Of a stretch of 10,350 nucleotides of DNA, positions 1 through 6,104 are shown in pieces. A program made the translations under genes and the position numbers. Under the pieces are notes generated by a model, which worked only from the letters and a program-made list of their open reading frames with translations, was not told the origin of the DNA and did no database searches. Origin of the DNA: Microcaldota archaeon (GTDB lineage Archaea; Micrarchaeota; Micrarchaeia; Micrarchaeales; Micrarchaeaceae); NCBI GenBank assembly GCA_027365815.1, contig DAHXLV010000017.1, positions 1 to 10,350 of the forward strand, in the 5' to 3' direction. The stretch's first letter is position 1. Every line of letters starts with the position of its first letter.

Positions 1-49
1 AGAGAATTGGAAGAAAGAGGTTAAGTTAGAAAAGACTTTCGTGAAAGAT
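1..49 (+). repeat. Left arm of 49-bp inverted repeat
   Basis: This pairs with 275-323. Pairing starts at A1/T323 and runs to T49/A275 with one mismatch at position 40. The arm may continue left of the window. Confidence 0.85.
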
Positions 50-67
50 CTTCGTCATCCATTTTTA

Positions 68-235
68 TCACTTAAAGTACTCCTTTTCACCAACATTTTT
101 TGGCTTAATGTTTACTTCGAAATGATTAATCATCGCCTTAATGGCTTCCTGTTTTGTTTTGAGCTTGTGCACTGTTTTGTATACTTCCACCGTGCTATTT
201 TCTTTTTCAGATAATTCCAATTGAAGCTTAACCAT
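68..235 (-). CDS. Small DUF2683-like protein (possible ribbon-helix-helix type)
   Basis: The predicted product is 55 residues, starting MVKLQLELSEKEN. A short beta-like hydrophobic start (residues 1-7) is followed by helices with the pattern VYKTVHKLKTKQEAI near residues 17-31 and a basic tail. This layout matches my memory of archaeal DUF2683 proteins, which look like small RHH-type DNA-binding or antitoxin-like proteins; their function is not established. I chose the ATG at 235 because a strong TATA box (264-277 on the minus strand) lies about 30-40 bases upstream. A longer reading from GTG at 283 would begin upstream of that promoter. The gene sits alone inside a 49-bp inverted repeat, and no toxin partner is visible inside the window. 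Confidence 0.6.
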   Translation of the reverse strand: MVKLQLELSEKENSTVEVYKTVHKLKTKQEAIKAMINHFEVNIKPKNVGEKEYFK

Positions 236-263
236 ATAATCTCTTGTTATATGATATAACATA

Positions 264-277
264 AAGATATATAAATC
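264..277 (-). promoter_or_regulatory. TATA box of the DUF2683-like gene
   Basis: On the minus strand this reads GATTTATATATCTT, a strong archaeal TATA element. Its spacing predicts transcription starting near 240-245, leaving only a short leader before the ATG at 235. Confidence 0.6.
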
Positions 278-323
278 TTTCACAAAAGTCTTTTCTAACT
301 TAACCTCTTTCTTCCAATTCTCT
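275..323 (-). repeat. Right arm of 49-bp inverted repeat
   Basis: This is the reverse complement of 1-49 with one mismatch. Its inner end touches the TATA box of the small minus-strand gene, so the arm covers the region just upstream of that promoter. Confidence 0.85.
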
Positions 324-388
324 TATTTGAATCCTGTTTATGTATCAAAAGTACATACACAAAACTGCTTCTTTATCCATGAACAACA

Positions 389-511
389 CTACTTGATTTT
401 GCCCATAACCTTGCCATAAACCTTGATTCTCTTTCCTTCTTTTACATGTTTCTGCATATACTACAAAGTTGACTTATTTATGCCTAGCCTCTTGCGGTGC
501 ATTTCATCGGC
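389..511 (-). pseudogene. Decayed ORF fragment, tentatively the C-terminal tail of Cas1
   Basis: The minus strand reads ADEMHRKRLGINKSTL, then an in-frame TAG (461-463), then YMQKHVKEGKRIKVYGKV and MGKIK ending at a TAG at 389-391. The pattern 'lGI-KSTL-(W)-Y-kk-egK-ik-Y-KV--KI' is one I associate with the end of many archaeal Cas1 integrases. The stop sits exactly where a Trp codon would be expected, so TGG to TAG is a plausible single change. An in-frame TAA at 512-514 closes the fragment upstream, and nothing convincing continues beyond it. This looks like the worn 3' end of a lost gene. The family assignment is from memory of the motif and is uncertain; the broken frame is seen directly. 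Confidence 0.4.
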
Positions 512-533
512 TTATATGTAACCTCAGCACCAC

Positions 534-543
534 ATTTTTATAA
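534..543 (+). promoter_or_regulatory. TATA box ahead of the ThyX-like gene
   Basis: ATTTTTATAA lies about 30 bases before the ATG at 570, so transcription probably begins around 563-568 with an almost leaderless message. A GGGGGTGG stretch at 576-583 could alternatively serve as a ribosome binding site for GTG 591 or ATG 594. Confidence 0.5.
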
Positions 544-569
544 CCATACACGAAATAAATCTTGATTTT

Positions 570-2186
570 ATGCCAGGGGGTGGCGCGCCTGTGATGGATG
601 CATTCAGCGAAAGCGAACGGAACGTGCTATCCCAGTACTTCACCAACATGGACAAGAACGTTTTTGTGCTAGTTAACCTCCCTGAGGTCATAAAAGGGAC
701 CCTTTTCTCGAGATACAGCAGGTCAGACAAGAGCGTAAGGCGAATACTCCTTGAGGAGTTCATAACCAACAAGGACATTTTCTCGGCCGAAGGGTCCGCG
801 GCACCGGCTTCAGTCACGATACTCGCAAAGGAGAAGGCCGAGGCGTTCTACGACCGCGTCCTTGTCGGGTACGGTGACGACTCCGTCGCCGAGCTGGCCG
901 GCGCGCACATAGCATGCGAGGCCGAATCAAGCCTTGTCGGCGACATACTCACCGATTCAAGGATAGGGATATCGCCGCTTGAGAAGTCGGCAAGGTACGT
1001 GCTCTTCGACAAGAAGGTCAACGGCCAATACCTGTGGTACAGGGAGCCGAAGATAATGGCCTCCAAGCACGCAAAGCTCTACGAGGACTACATGGACAAG
1101 ATATTCGACTGCTATGTTAAGTGGATACCTATAATGAAGGATTACATAAAGGAGGCCACCCCGCGCGACCCGGCAGCGTCAGACCGCGCGTTCGACAGCG
1201 CGTGCCGCGCAAAGGCGTGCGACGTGCTCAAGAACATGTTTACCGCATCAAGGCTGACAAACATCGGGCTATACGGGAATGGGCGGGCATTCGAATACCT
1301 GATAACCAAGCTATACTCCTCCGGGCTAACCGAGGCCATAGAGCTGGGGCGCGAGATGCACGACGAGCTTGCAAAGGTCATACCCTCGTTTGTGAAGCGC
1401 GCCCAGGAATCCGAGTACATAGTAAACAGAGGCAAGGAGATGAGGGCGTTCGCATCATCGCATGAGCCCGAAGGCCCAGCGGAGGAAGAGAGATATGTCA
1501 AGCTGGTAGACTACGACAAAGAGGGGGAGGAGAAGGTGCTTGCAGCTATGCTGTACCAGTATTCGCAGGCGCCGCTCGAGCGGCTCAGGCAGGCTATAAG
1601 GGGCATGGGCCAAGACGGCAGGGATGCGCTTGTCTCCGCATACCTTTCAAAGAGGAGGAACAGGCGCGACAAGGCAGGCCGCGCGCTCGAGAACCTGTTT
1701 TACACGTTTGAGGTATGCTCCAACTATGGCATGTTCAGGGACCTGCACAGGCACAGGGCGCTCACCATAGAGCGCCAGGCGATAACCACCAACTTGGGAT
1801 ATGACGTGCCTGAGGACCTCAGGCAGGTCGGTCTCTATGACGAGTACAGGGCGCTTATGGAGGAGGCGAAAGAGGTATACGCAAAGATAGCCGCAGACAT
1901 GCCCATGGAGGCCCAATACGCGGTGCCCAGGTCATTCCGCATACGTTACTATATCAAGATGAACCTTCGCGAAGTGTACCATCTCACAGAGCTGAGGTCG
2001 CAGAAGCAGGGCCATCCAGATTACAGGAAAATAGCGCAGCAGATGAAGGCGCTTGTAGACGGCGTCCACCCGACGCTGACCAGATACATGCAGGTCGACA
2101 TGAACGAGTACGCGCTCGCAAGGCTCGAGAGCGAGAAAAGGATCGACAATAAGATGGCGAAGCTCAAGGAGCAGGAAAGCAAGTGA
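570..2186 (+). CDS. thyX: Double-length ThyX-like flavin-dependent thymidylate synthase
   Basis: ThyX converts dUMP to dTMP using methylene-tetrahydrofolate, FAD and NADPH. Typical ThyX is about 220-250 residues; this protein is 538 and contains two ThyX-like halves. Residues ~32-52 carry NLPEVIKGTLFSRYSRS, typical of the long form. The first half has YGDDSVAE (101-108) and a degenerate signature S-R-I-G-I-S-P-L-E-K-S-A-R-Y (130-143), then an NGRAFEYL block near 237. The second half has the RHR triad in RHRALTIERQA (394-404), then AQYAVPRSFRIRYY (448-461) and NLREVYHL (465-472). Neither half has the full RHRxxSxxxxSxRY motif; each retains part of it. The start is ambiguous between ATG 570 and ATG 594. 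The gene converges on dcd with one base between them. Enzymatic thymidylate synthesis is inferred; a diverged function is possible. Confidence 0.82.
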   Translation: MPGGGAPVMDAFSESERNVLSQYFTNMDKNVFVLVNLPEVIKGTLFSRYSRSDKSVRRILLEEFITNKDIFSAEGSAAPASVTILAKEKAEAFYDRVLVGYGDDSVAELAGAHIACEAESSLVGDILTDSRIGISPLEKSARYVLFDKKVNGQYLWYREPKIMASKHAKLYEDYMDKIFDCYVKWIPIMKDYIKEATPRDPAASDRAFDSACRAKACDVLKNMFTASRLTNIGLYGNGRAFEYLITKLYSSGLTEAIELGREMHDELAKVIPSFVKRAQESEYIVNRGKEMRAFASSHEPEGPAEEERYVKLVDYDKEGEEKVLAAMLYQYSQAPLERLRQAIRGMGQDGRDALVSAYLSKRRNRRDKAGRALENLFYTFEVCSNYGMFRDLHRHRALTIERQAITTNLGYDVPEDLRQVGLYDEYRALMEEAKEVYAKIAADMPMEAQYAVPRSFRIRYYIKMNLREVYHLTELRSQKQGHPDYRKIAQQMKALVDGVHPTLTRYMQVDMNEYALARLESEKRIDNKMAKLKEQESK

Positions 2187-2187
2187 T

Positions 2188-2748
2188 CTATTTCTTCGAA
2201 AGCTCCTCGTTTATCTTAGACGCCGCCGGCATGATATCCCCCGAGTATTTGCCGGCGTAGGGCTTCTCGACACTGGAGGATACCTGCTCGAACATCAGGT
2301 AGCAGAACCTCATTTTCGGTATCAGCGCGACGGGCAGCTTGCCAATGTTGCTTATCTCCAGGGTGAGCCGCCCCTTCCAGCCAGGGTCTATGCGCCCGGC
2401 TGTAGAATGCACTATTATGCCCAGCCTTCCGAGGCTTGACCTACCGTCGAGCCTGCCCATCAGGTCGGTCGGGATCTCGACGTTCTCTACGGTCATGCCG
2501 AGCACGAACTCGCCTGGGTGTATCATGAATGTTTGGCTGTCCTTTATCTCCACAAGCTCGGTGTCGTTATCATCCTGCTTCTTCGCCAGGTCCACGAAAG
2601 ACTTGTGGCTTATCTTGAACTCGCGGAAGACGTTGCTCAGCCTGAGGTCTACCCCTACCGACCTGAGCTGCTCCTCCATGTTGAAAGGCTCTATCTTTAT
2701 CCTGCCCTCCTTCATGTACCTCCTTATATCCGTGTCTGAAAGTATCAC
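2188..2748 (-). CDS. dcd: dCTP deaminase
   Basis: The 186-residue product converts dCTP to dUTP, and in some archaea the same family also hydrolyses dUTP to dUMP. The N-terminus MILSDTDIRRYM matches the family start. GRSSLGRLGI (102-111), VHSTAGRIDPGWKG (113-126) and LTLEISN (128-134) form the trimeric active site; E131 corresponds to the catalytic Glu (E138 of E. coli Dcd). KPYAGKYSG (162-170) is the C-terminal nucleotide-lid motif. Translation starts with GTG at 2748. The gene is convergent with the ThyX-like gene, whose likely substrate dUMP lies downstream of dCTP deamination. Whether this copy is mono- or bifunctional (DCD-DUT) cannot be decided from the sequence; no separate dUTPase is in the window. 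Confidence 0.93.
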   Translation of the reverse strand: MILSDTDIRRYMKEGRIKIEPFNMEEQLRSVGVDLRLSNVFREFKISHKSFVDLAKKQDDNDTELVEIKDSQTFMIHPGEFVLGMTVENVEIPTDLMGRLDGRSSLGRLGIIVHSTAGRIDPGWKGRLTLEISNIGKLPVALIPKMRFCYLMFEQVSSSVEKPYAGKYSGDIMPAASKINEELSKK

Positions 2749-2775
2749 AATCCCACGGCTTCCTATTTGCGTTTA

Positions 2776-2788
2776 AGCTTTATATTAT
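2776..2788 (-). promoter_or_regulatory. TATA-like element for dcd
   Basis: The minus strand reads AATAATATAAAGC, about 30 bases upstream of the GTG start at 2748, implying a very short leader. Confidence 0.4.
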
Positions 2789-2865
2789 TATTCTATCTCC
2801 CTTCGCCATCATTGCCGGATGCTGCACCGGCATGCCCATGCTGTTCGCCACCGGTTTTGTAGAAG

Positions 2866-2877
2866 GTATTTAAAGAT
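2866..2877 (+). promoter_or_regulatory. TATA-like element for the small membrane protein pair
   Basis: GTATTTAAAGAT is preceded by a purine-rich AGAAG. It lies about 30 bases before ATG 2905, with a GGTG ribosome binding site at 2895-2898, six bases ahead of the ATG. The rest of the 2749-2865 gap holds only short GCCGG/CCGGC inverted repeats and no credible gene. Confidence 0.45.
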
Positions 2878-2904
2878 ATCTATTGAAAGCTAATTGGTGT
2901 AAAG

Positions 2905-3252
2905 ATGGCAGCAAAGGGTAATGTTCCTACGGCTGCGTGGATCCTAGTCCTTATAGGCGGAATTTTGACGCTTATAGGTGGCCTTGTCTTCGCAACCTTG
3001 GGCGCAGTGGTCTTTTCATTGGTATCTCTGGGAGGTATCGGCAGCCTGGTAGGGTTGGTAGGCATAATAGCTGGACTGGTGATGATCATATCGGCGTTCA
3101 TGATGAAGTCGACAGACGTCAACAAGGTACGCCTATGGGCTGTGATAGCGCTGGTATTCAGCATAGTTGGCATAGCTAACGGCGGCGGATTCGTGATAGG
3201 CTTCATACTCGGCCTGATAGGCAGCATCATGGGGCTTGCCTACAAAGGCTGA
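2905..3252 (+). CDS. Small four-helix membrane protein, paralogue 1
   Basis: This is a 115-residue hydrophobic protein with probable membrane segments at about 10-38, 43-67, 76-92 and 94-112. Many Gly-Gly pairs (GGILTLIGG, GLVGIIAG, GGGFVIGF) suggest tight helix packing. A short charged loop, KSTDVNKVR (68-76), separates helices 2 and 3. A ribosome binding site GGTG lies six bases before the ATG. The next gene, 12 bases downstream, is a clear paralogue: both share the PT-A N-terminal helix start and the W-V-AL-FS--G-AN-G...GSIMG C-terminal half. The layout is reminiscent of small archaeal membrane proteins of unknown function, such as DUF4064-type proteins, but I cannot assign a family firmly. 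Confidence 0.75.
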   Translation: MAAKGNVPTAAWILVLIGGILTLIGGLVFATLGAVVFSLVSLGGIGSLVGLVGIIAGLVMIISAFMMKSTDVNKVRLWAVIALVFSIVGIANGGGFVIGFILGLIGSIMGLAYKG

Positions 3253-3264
3253 AAGGTGTTGAAA

Positions 3265-3615
3265 ATGGCAGCAAAAAGCGAAAAACCGACAAACGCGTTC
3301 GCGTTCGTCCTGGTTGGAGGATTGCTAGGCCTTATTGGCAGCGTTCTGCTGCCGATAATCGGCGTAACGCTGAATCCTATACCGGGATACTCGATAGGAT
3401 TCGCAGGCCAGTTCTGGCTTGCGATAGTGTCAGCCGTTGTGGTGCTTGTAAGCGCCGTCGCGCTGCATCACCCGCACAAGACTACGGTCCACATATGGTC
3501 CGTGGTGGCGCTGATATTCAGCGTTATAGGCTTGGCGAACAGCGGCAGCTACGGCCTGATGATAATAGGATTCGGGCTGGCCCTAGTCGGAAGCATCATG
3601 GGAGTCACTCACTGA
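3265..3615 (+). CDS. Small four-helix membrane protein, paralogue 2
   Basis: The product is 116 residues from ATG 3265. That start is chosen over GTG 3256 because GGTG (3255-3258) lies exactly six bases ahead and the resulting N-terminus MAAKSEKPTNAF mirrors the upstream paralogue's MAAKGNVPTAAW. Predicted helices are at about 11-35, 48-68, 76-92 and 97-113. The loop between helices 1 and 2 is longer and Pro/Gly-rich (NPIPGYS), and the loop after helix 2 carries HHPHK in place of the paralogue's KSTDVNK. That His cluster could bind metal or change charge with pH, but this is speculation. The gene is probably co-transcribed with paralogue 1 and is followed by a T-rich terminator. Function unknown. 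Confidence 0.75.
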   Translation: MAAKSEKPTNAFAFVLVGGLLGLIGSVLLPIIGVTLNPIPGYSIGFAGQFWLAIVSAVVVLVSAVALHHPHKTTVHIWSVVALIFSVIGLANSGSYGLMIIGFGLALVGSIMGVTH

Positions 3616-3645
3616 CTCCCCTTTCTTTTTCTTTTTATTTTATGT
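3616..3645 (+). terminator. T-rich archaeal terminator
   Basis: Immediately after the stop the strand reads CTCCCCTTTCTTTTTCTTTTTATTTTATG. Runs of T in the non-template strand are sufficient for archaeal termination. The region overlaps the 3' end of the convergent nre gene. Confidence 0.55.
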
Positions 3646-4897
3646 AGCTGTAGAGCTTCCTCTGCATAAGCATCTCCCGCAGCACCCTGCAGTTCCTTAT
3701 CCAGTCGCTTACAGGTATATCCATCTTTGACTTTATGTAGCTGAATATGTCGTCTGCGCTGTGCAGTATGTCTGGCTTTGCGGCCAGCGCCTCGCGGACG
3801 TGCTCCCTAACGTTCCAGACCCCGACCGGCATCAGGTACCCCTCGTGAACCTCCCTGAGTATCAGGACCACGGCCTGGCGCCTGAGCTCCTTCAGCTTCT
3901 CGGTCACCGCAAGCCTGGCTGCATAGTAGCACCCTCCTATTTCGGCGTACTCCTTCCTTCCGTCATAGCCTTCATACGATGAGTATATCGATATGCTGGT
4001 GCCGTCGACGTTCCATACGGTCTTGGGCCACCACGCCTCCGCAGATTCGTACTCCCAGCTGCCAGGCATGAAGATTATCATCCAGCGGTTGTCCAGCGAC
4101 ACGTGGTAATAGACGTAGACCGCGTCTACGGGGCTGAAGCCCTTCACCTCCTTCAGGTTGTCCTTCGATAGAGTGTCGTCCACTGCCGTTATGCTCCATC
4201 TTGTTGGGACAAACTTCCTGTTGTTCTTCAGGCCGAAGAGCCCGGCGGAGAGCGATTTCTGTATCCTTGAGACCTGGATGCCCTTCTGGTAGAGCTCCTT
4301 TATCGCTGTGCTGGCCTTGGCATCGGTGTCCATGTACAGCCTCTCTATCTTCCTGTTGGAGCTTGTGTTGTAGACCTCGAATCCCTTCATCAGCGCGCTA
4401 GGCCCGAAAGGCTGAACCTCATCCATCAGAGCCATCTTCACGAACGGCTTCCTTGCGAAATGGACCTCGGAATCCGCCGGCCTGTCGGCCAGCGCGAGAT
4501 CCCTCACCTGCTGCTGAACCCTGCCCTTCTCCACGTCAGTGACCTTTGAGAGGTGCATGCCCCTAACAAGCCTGGACCTGAAGTCGACTATTGTCTCCAT
4601 GGAGAAGTGCACCCAGCCCTCCGGCATGCCCATCAGGGAGGTGTCTCCGAATTCCGGCGGCACCATGGGCCCTATGTAGACATTCGGGTAATTGTGCCTT
4701 CCTATGAAGATATCGGTCGGCGAAGATCCGTAGATCTCTAGCCTGTCCGTCATGGGCTGCATCTTCATCCTATAGTACTGCCTTAGCAGCGCCGGGTCGC
4801 GCATGTGCTGGTAGGCAACCTGCGACCTTTTGATTGAGTAAGCTGCTTTCGCCTCCTGCATCTTTACTATCTCGGCAAGCAGCTCCTTCCTTTCCAT
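3635..4897 (-). CDS. nreA: Nre-family archaeal DNA repair protein
   Basis: The product is 420 residues. The Nre N-terminal signature is clear: GSSPTDIFIGRHNYPNVYIG (57-76), GPMVPPEFGDTS (76-87), GMPEGW (90-95) and DFRSRLVRGM (105-114). Then come RKFVPTRWSITAVDD (227-241) and a C-terminal domain with GGCYYAARLAV (321-331) and LMPVGVWNVREHVREAL (355-371). The last residues QRKLYSYI (412-419) fit a PCNA-interacting motif (Q-x-x-L-x-x-aromatic-hydrophobic). In Haloferax, NreA works with the UvrABC pathway on mitomycin damage in a PCNA-dependent manner. As I recall, many family members begin with a Cys-rich zinc-binding segment. This protein has only two cysteines (323 and 403) and none in its first 320 residues, so that element is missing. 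It is divergent from the peptidase gene across a 52-base gap. Confidence 0.9.
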   Translation of the reverse strand: MERKELLAEIVKMQEAKAAYSIKRSQVAYQHMRDPALLRQYYRMKMQPMTDRLEIYGSSPTDIFIGRHNYPNVYIGPMVPPEFGDTSLMGMPEGWVHFSMETIVDFRSRLVRGMHLSKVTDVEKGRVQQQVRDLALADRPADSEVHFARKPFVKMALMDEVQPFGPSALMKGFEVYNTSSNRKIERLYMDTDAKASTAIKELYQKGIQVSRIQKSLSAGLFGLKNNRKFVPTRWSITAVDDTLSKDNLKEVKGFSPVDAVYVYYHVSLDNRWMIIFMPGSWEYESAEAWWPKTVWNVDGTSISIYSSYEGYDGRKEYAEIGGCYYAARLAVTEKLKELRRQAVVLILREVHEGYLMPVGVWNVREHVREALAAKPDILHSADDIFSYIKSKMDIPVSDWIRNCRVLREMLMQRKLYSYIK

Positions 4898-4915
4898 TAT
4901 TACCTATTTGTAGCT

Positions 4916-4928
4916 CAGGCTTTTATCC
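4916..4928. promoter_or_regulatory. Shared divergent promoter of nre and the M24 peptidase
   Basis: GGCTTTTATCCTT (plus) reads AAGGATAAAAGCC on the minus strand. It sits about 25-30 bases from both starts (4897 minus, 4950 plus) in a 52-base gap, so one AT-rich core may serve both directions. The match to a TATA consensus is modest. Confidence 0.35.
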
Positions 4929-4949
4929 TTTTCAATCAATTAGTTTACC

Positions 4950-6035
4950 ATGAACAGCATAGCAGCAAGGCTTGATAGGATATTCGGCAATGCTGCCTTC
5001 GACAAGCTGCTGCTAATCAACACGACGCAGAAGGACAGCTATTTCACATACCTGACCGGGCTGTACGCCGGCTCGTTCGAGAGCTCGATATTGATAGCCG
5101 ATAGGAAAAAGGCGCTTCTCATCACCACCGTGCTCGAGTATGATGTTGCAAAGAGGTCCTGCCCGAAGGAGATACGGGTGGTCGCCGCGCACTCCAGGGG
5201 CAAGACCATGGAGCTGCTAAAAGACCAGCTCAGGAACAAGACCGTTGGCGTCAACGGCGCATTTATCCCGATAAACCTGTACAGGAGAATAAGGAAACTT
5301 GGCAAGCCGAAGAGGATGGTGGACGCCGGGAAGGCGCTTGCAGGGGCCAGGCAGATAAAGGACTGGCCCGAGGTCGAGCTTATCGGCATAGCTAACAACA
5401 TAGTCAAGAAGGCGTTCTCGAAGATAGAGGGGAGCCTCCGCGTCGGGATCACCGAGAGGGAGGTCGCCAAGGAGTTCGATTCGATGATGCGAGAGTATGG
5501 AGCAGACGCGCCCTCCTTTGACACGATTGTCTGTTTCGGCAGGAACGCAGCTGTCCCCCACCACGTGCCTGGCAAGGCAAAGCTAGAGGAGCACAGCTTT
5601 GTGCTGATCGACGCAGGAGCCAGGTATGCGGGCTACTGCTCTGACGTCACCCGCACATTCATATTCAAGCCTGACAGGAAGTCCGACAAATACAAACGCA
5701 TGATAGATATGTATGACACGGTCAAGGAGGCGCAGCAGATCGCCCTAAAGAGCATAAAGCCAGGGATAAGGTGCGAGGTGCCGCACAACAAAGCCATGGA
5801 ATACATCAACAAGGCGCACAACGGCATCTACAAGGGCATGTTCATACACGGCCTTGGGCACTCTCTCGGCATAGATGTCCATGACGTAGGCCCTAACCTA
5901 TCTCCAGGATACAAGGAAAAGATTCAGGAGAACATGGTGTTCAGCGATGAGCCCGGCATATACATCGATGGTTTCGGGGGCGTGAGGATCGAGGATGATG
6001 TCCTGGTGACAAAGAGCGGCGGCAAGTTTCTCTGA
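4950..6035 (+). CDS. pepQ: M24-family Xaa-Pro-type peptidase
   Basis: The product is a 361-residue metallopeptidase with a creatinase-like N-domain (about 1-130) and a pita-bread catalytic domain. The five metal ligands are visible: D221 in VLIDAGARYAGYCSDVTRT, D232 in the same block, H304 in HGLGHSLGIDVHDVGP, E334 in FSDEPGIYI, and E348 in GVRIEDDVL. AVPHHVP (201-207) supplies the additional conserved His. Family members cleave after an N-terminal residue preceding proline or split X-Pro dipeptides; which one this does cannot be told. The protein ends at SGGKFL, roughly ten residues earlier than many homologues, which finish with a short Pro-containing tail. The active site is complete. It is cytoplasmic, with no signal peptide. 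Confidence 0.9.
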   Translation: MNSIAARLDRIFGNAAFDKLLLINTTQKDSYFTYLTGLYAGSFESSILIADRKKALLITTVLEYDVAKRSCPKEIRVVAAHSRGKTMELLKDQLRNKTVGVNGAFIPINLYRRIRKLGKPKRMVDAGKALAGARQIKDWPEVELIGIANNIVKKAFSKIEGSLRVGITEREVAKEFDSMMREYGADAPSFDTIVCFGRNAAVPHHVPGKAKLEEHSFVLIDAGARYAGYCSDVTRTFIFKPDRKSDKYKRMIDMYDTVKEAQQIALKSIKPGIRCEVPHNKAMEYINKAHNGIYKGMFIHGLGHSLGIDVHDVGPNLSPGYKEKIQENMVFSDEPGIYIDGFGGVRIEDDVLVTKSGGKFL

Positions 6036-6104
6036 ATGATATGTTAAGCGCGGGGCAGGTGCATGGCGCATTTTGTATTCTGCTTTTGTGATGCTTAACG
6101 CCTT

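Larger units (their letters stand above)
1..323. mobile_element. Inverted-repeat cassette carrying a DUF2683-like gene (possible MITE-like element)
   Basis: Bases 1-49 and 275-323 are reverse complements with a single mismatch (C40 against A284). They enclose about 225 bases holding one small minus-strand gene and its TATA box. This arrangement resembles a miniature element with terminal inverted repeats and a passenger gene. No transposase is present, and a target-site duplication cannot be checked because the left arm begins at the window edge and may extend beyond it. The stretch is much more AT-rich than the genes to the right. An old local inverted duplication is the main alternative. 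Confidence 0.45.

Noticed and set aside
236..283. Upstream extension of the DUF2683-like gene to a GTG at 283
   Set aside because: It would start inside the inverted repeat and upstream of the strong TATA box at 264-277; the ATG at 235 fits the promoter.
337..355. Short TATGTA/TACATA inverted repeat
   Set aside because: Six pairs in AT-rich DNA are expected by chance.
1..560. CRISPR array near the Cas1-like remnant
   Set aside because: No regularly spaced direct repeats are visible; the only long repeat is inverted and occurs twice.
2814..2831. GCCGG/CCGGC hairpin in the dcd upstream gap
   Set aside because: A five-pair stem without a T-run or obvious regulatory placement is too weak to call.
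2760..2880. Minus-strand Gly/His-rich frame (KTGGEQHGHAGAASG-like) ahead of dcd
   Set aside because: It is about 25 codons, has no start codon, and has a stop just upstream; probably chance.
6036..6104. GTTAAGC/GCTTAAC repeat in the gap between the peptidase and the transporter
   Set aside because: The seven-base arms are over 30 bases apart. The gap contains T-rich patches that may end transcription, but no clear terminator.
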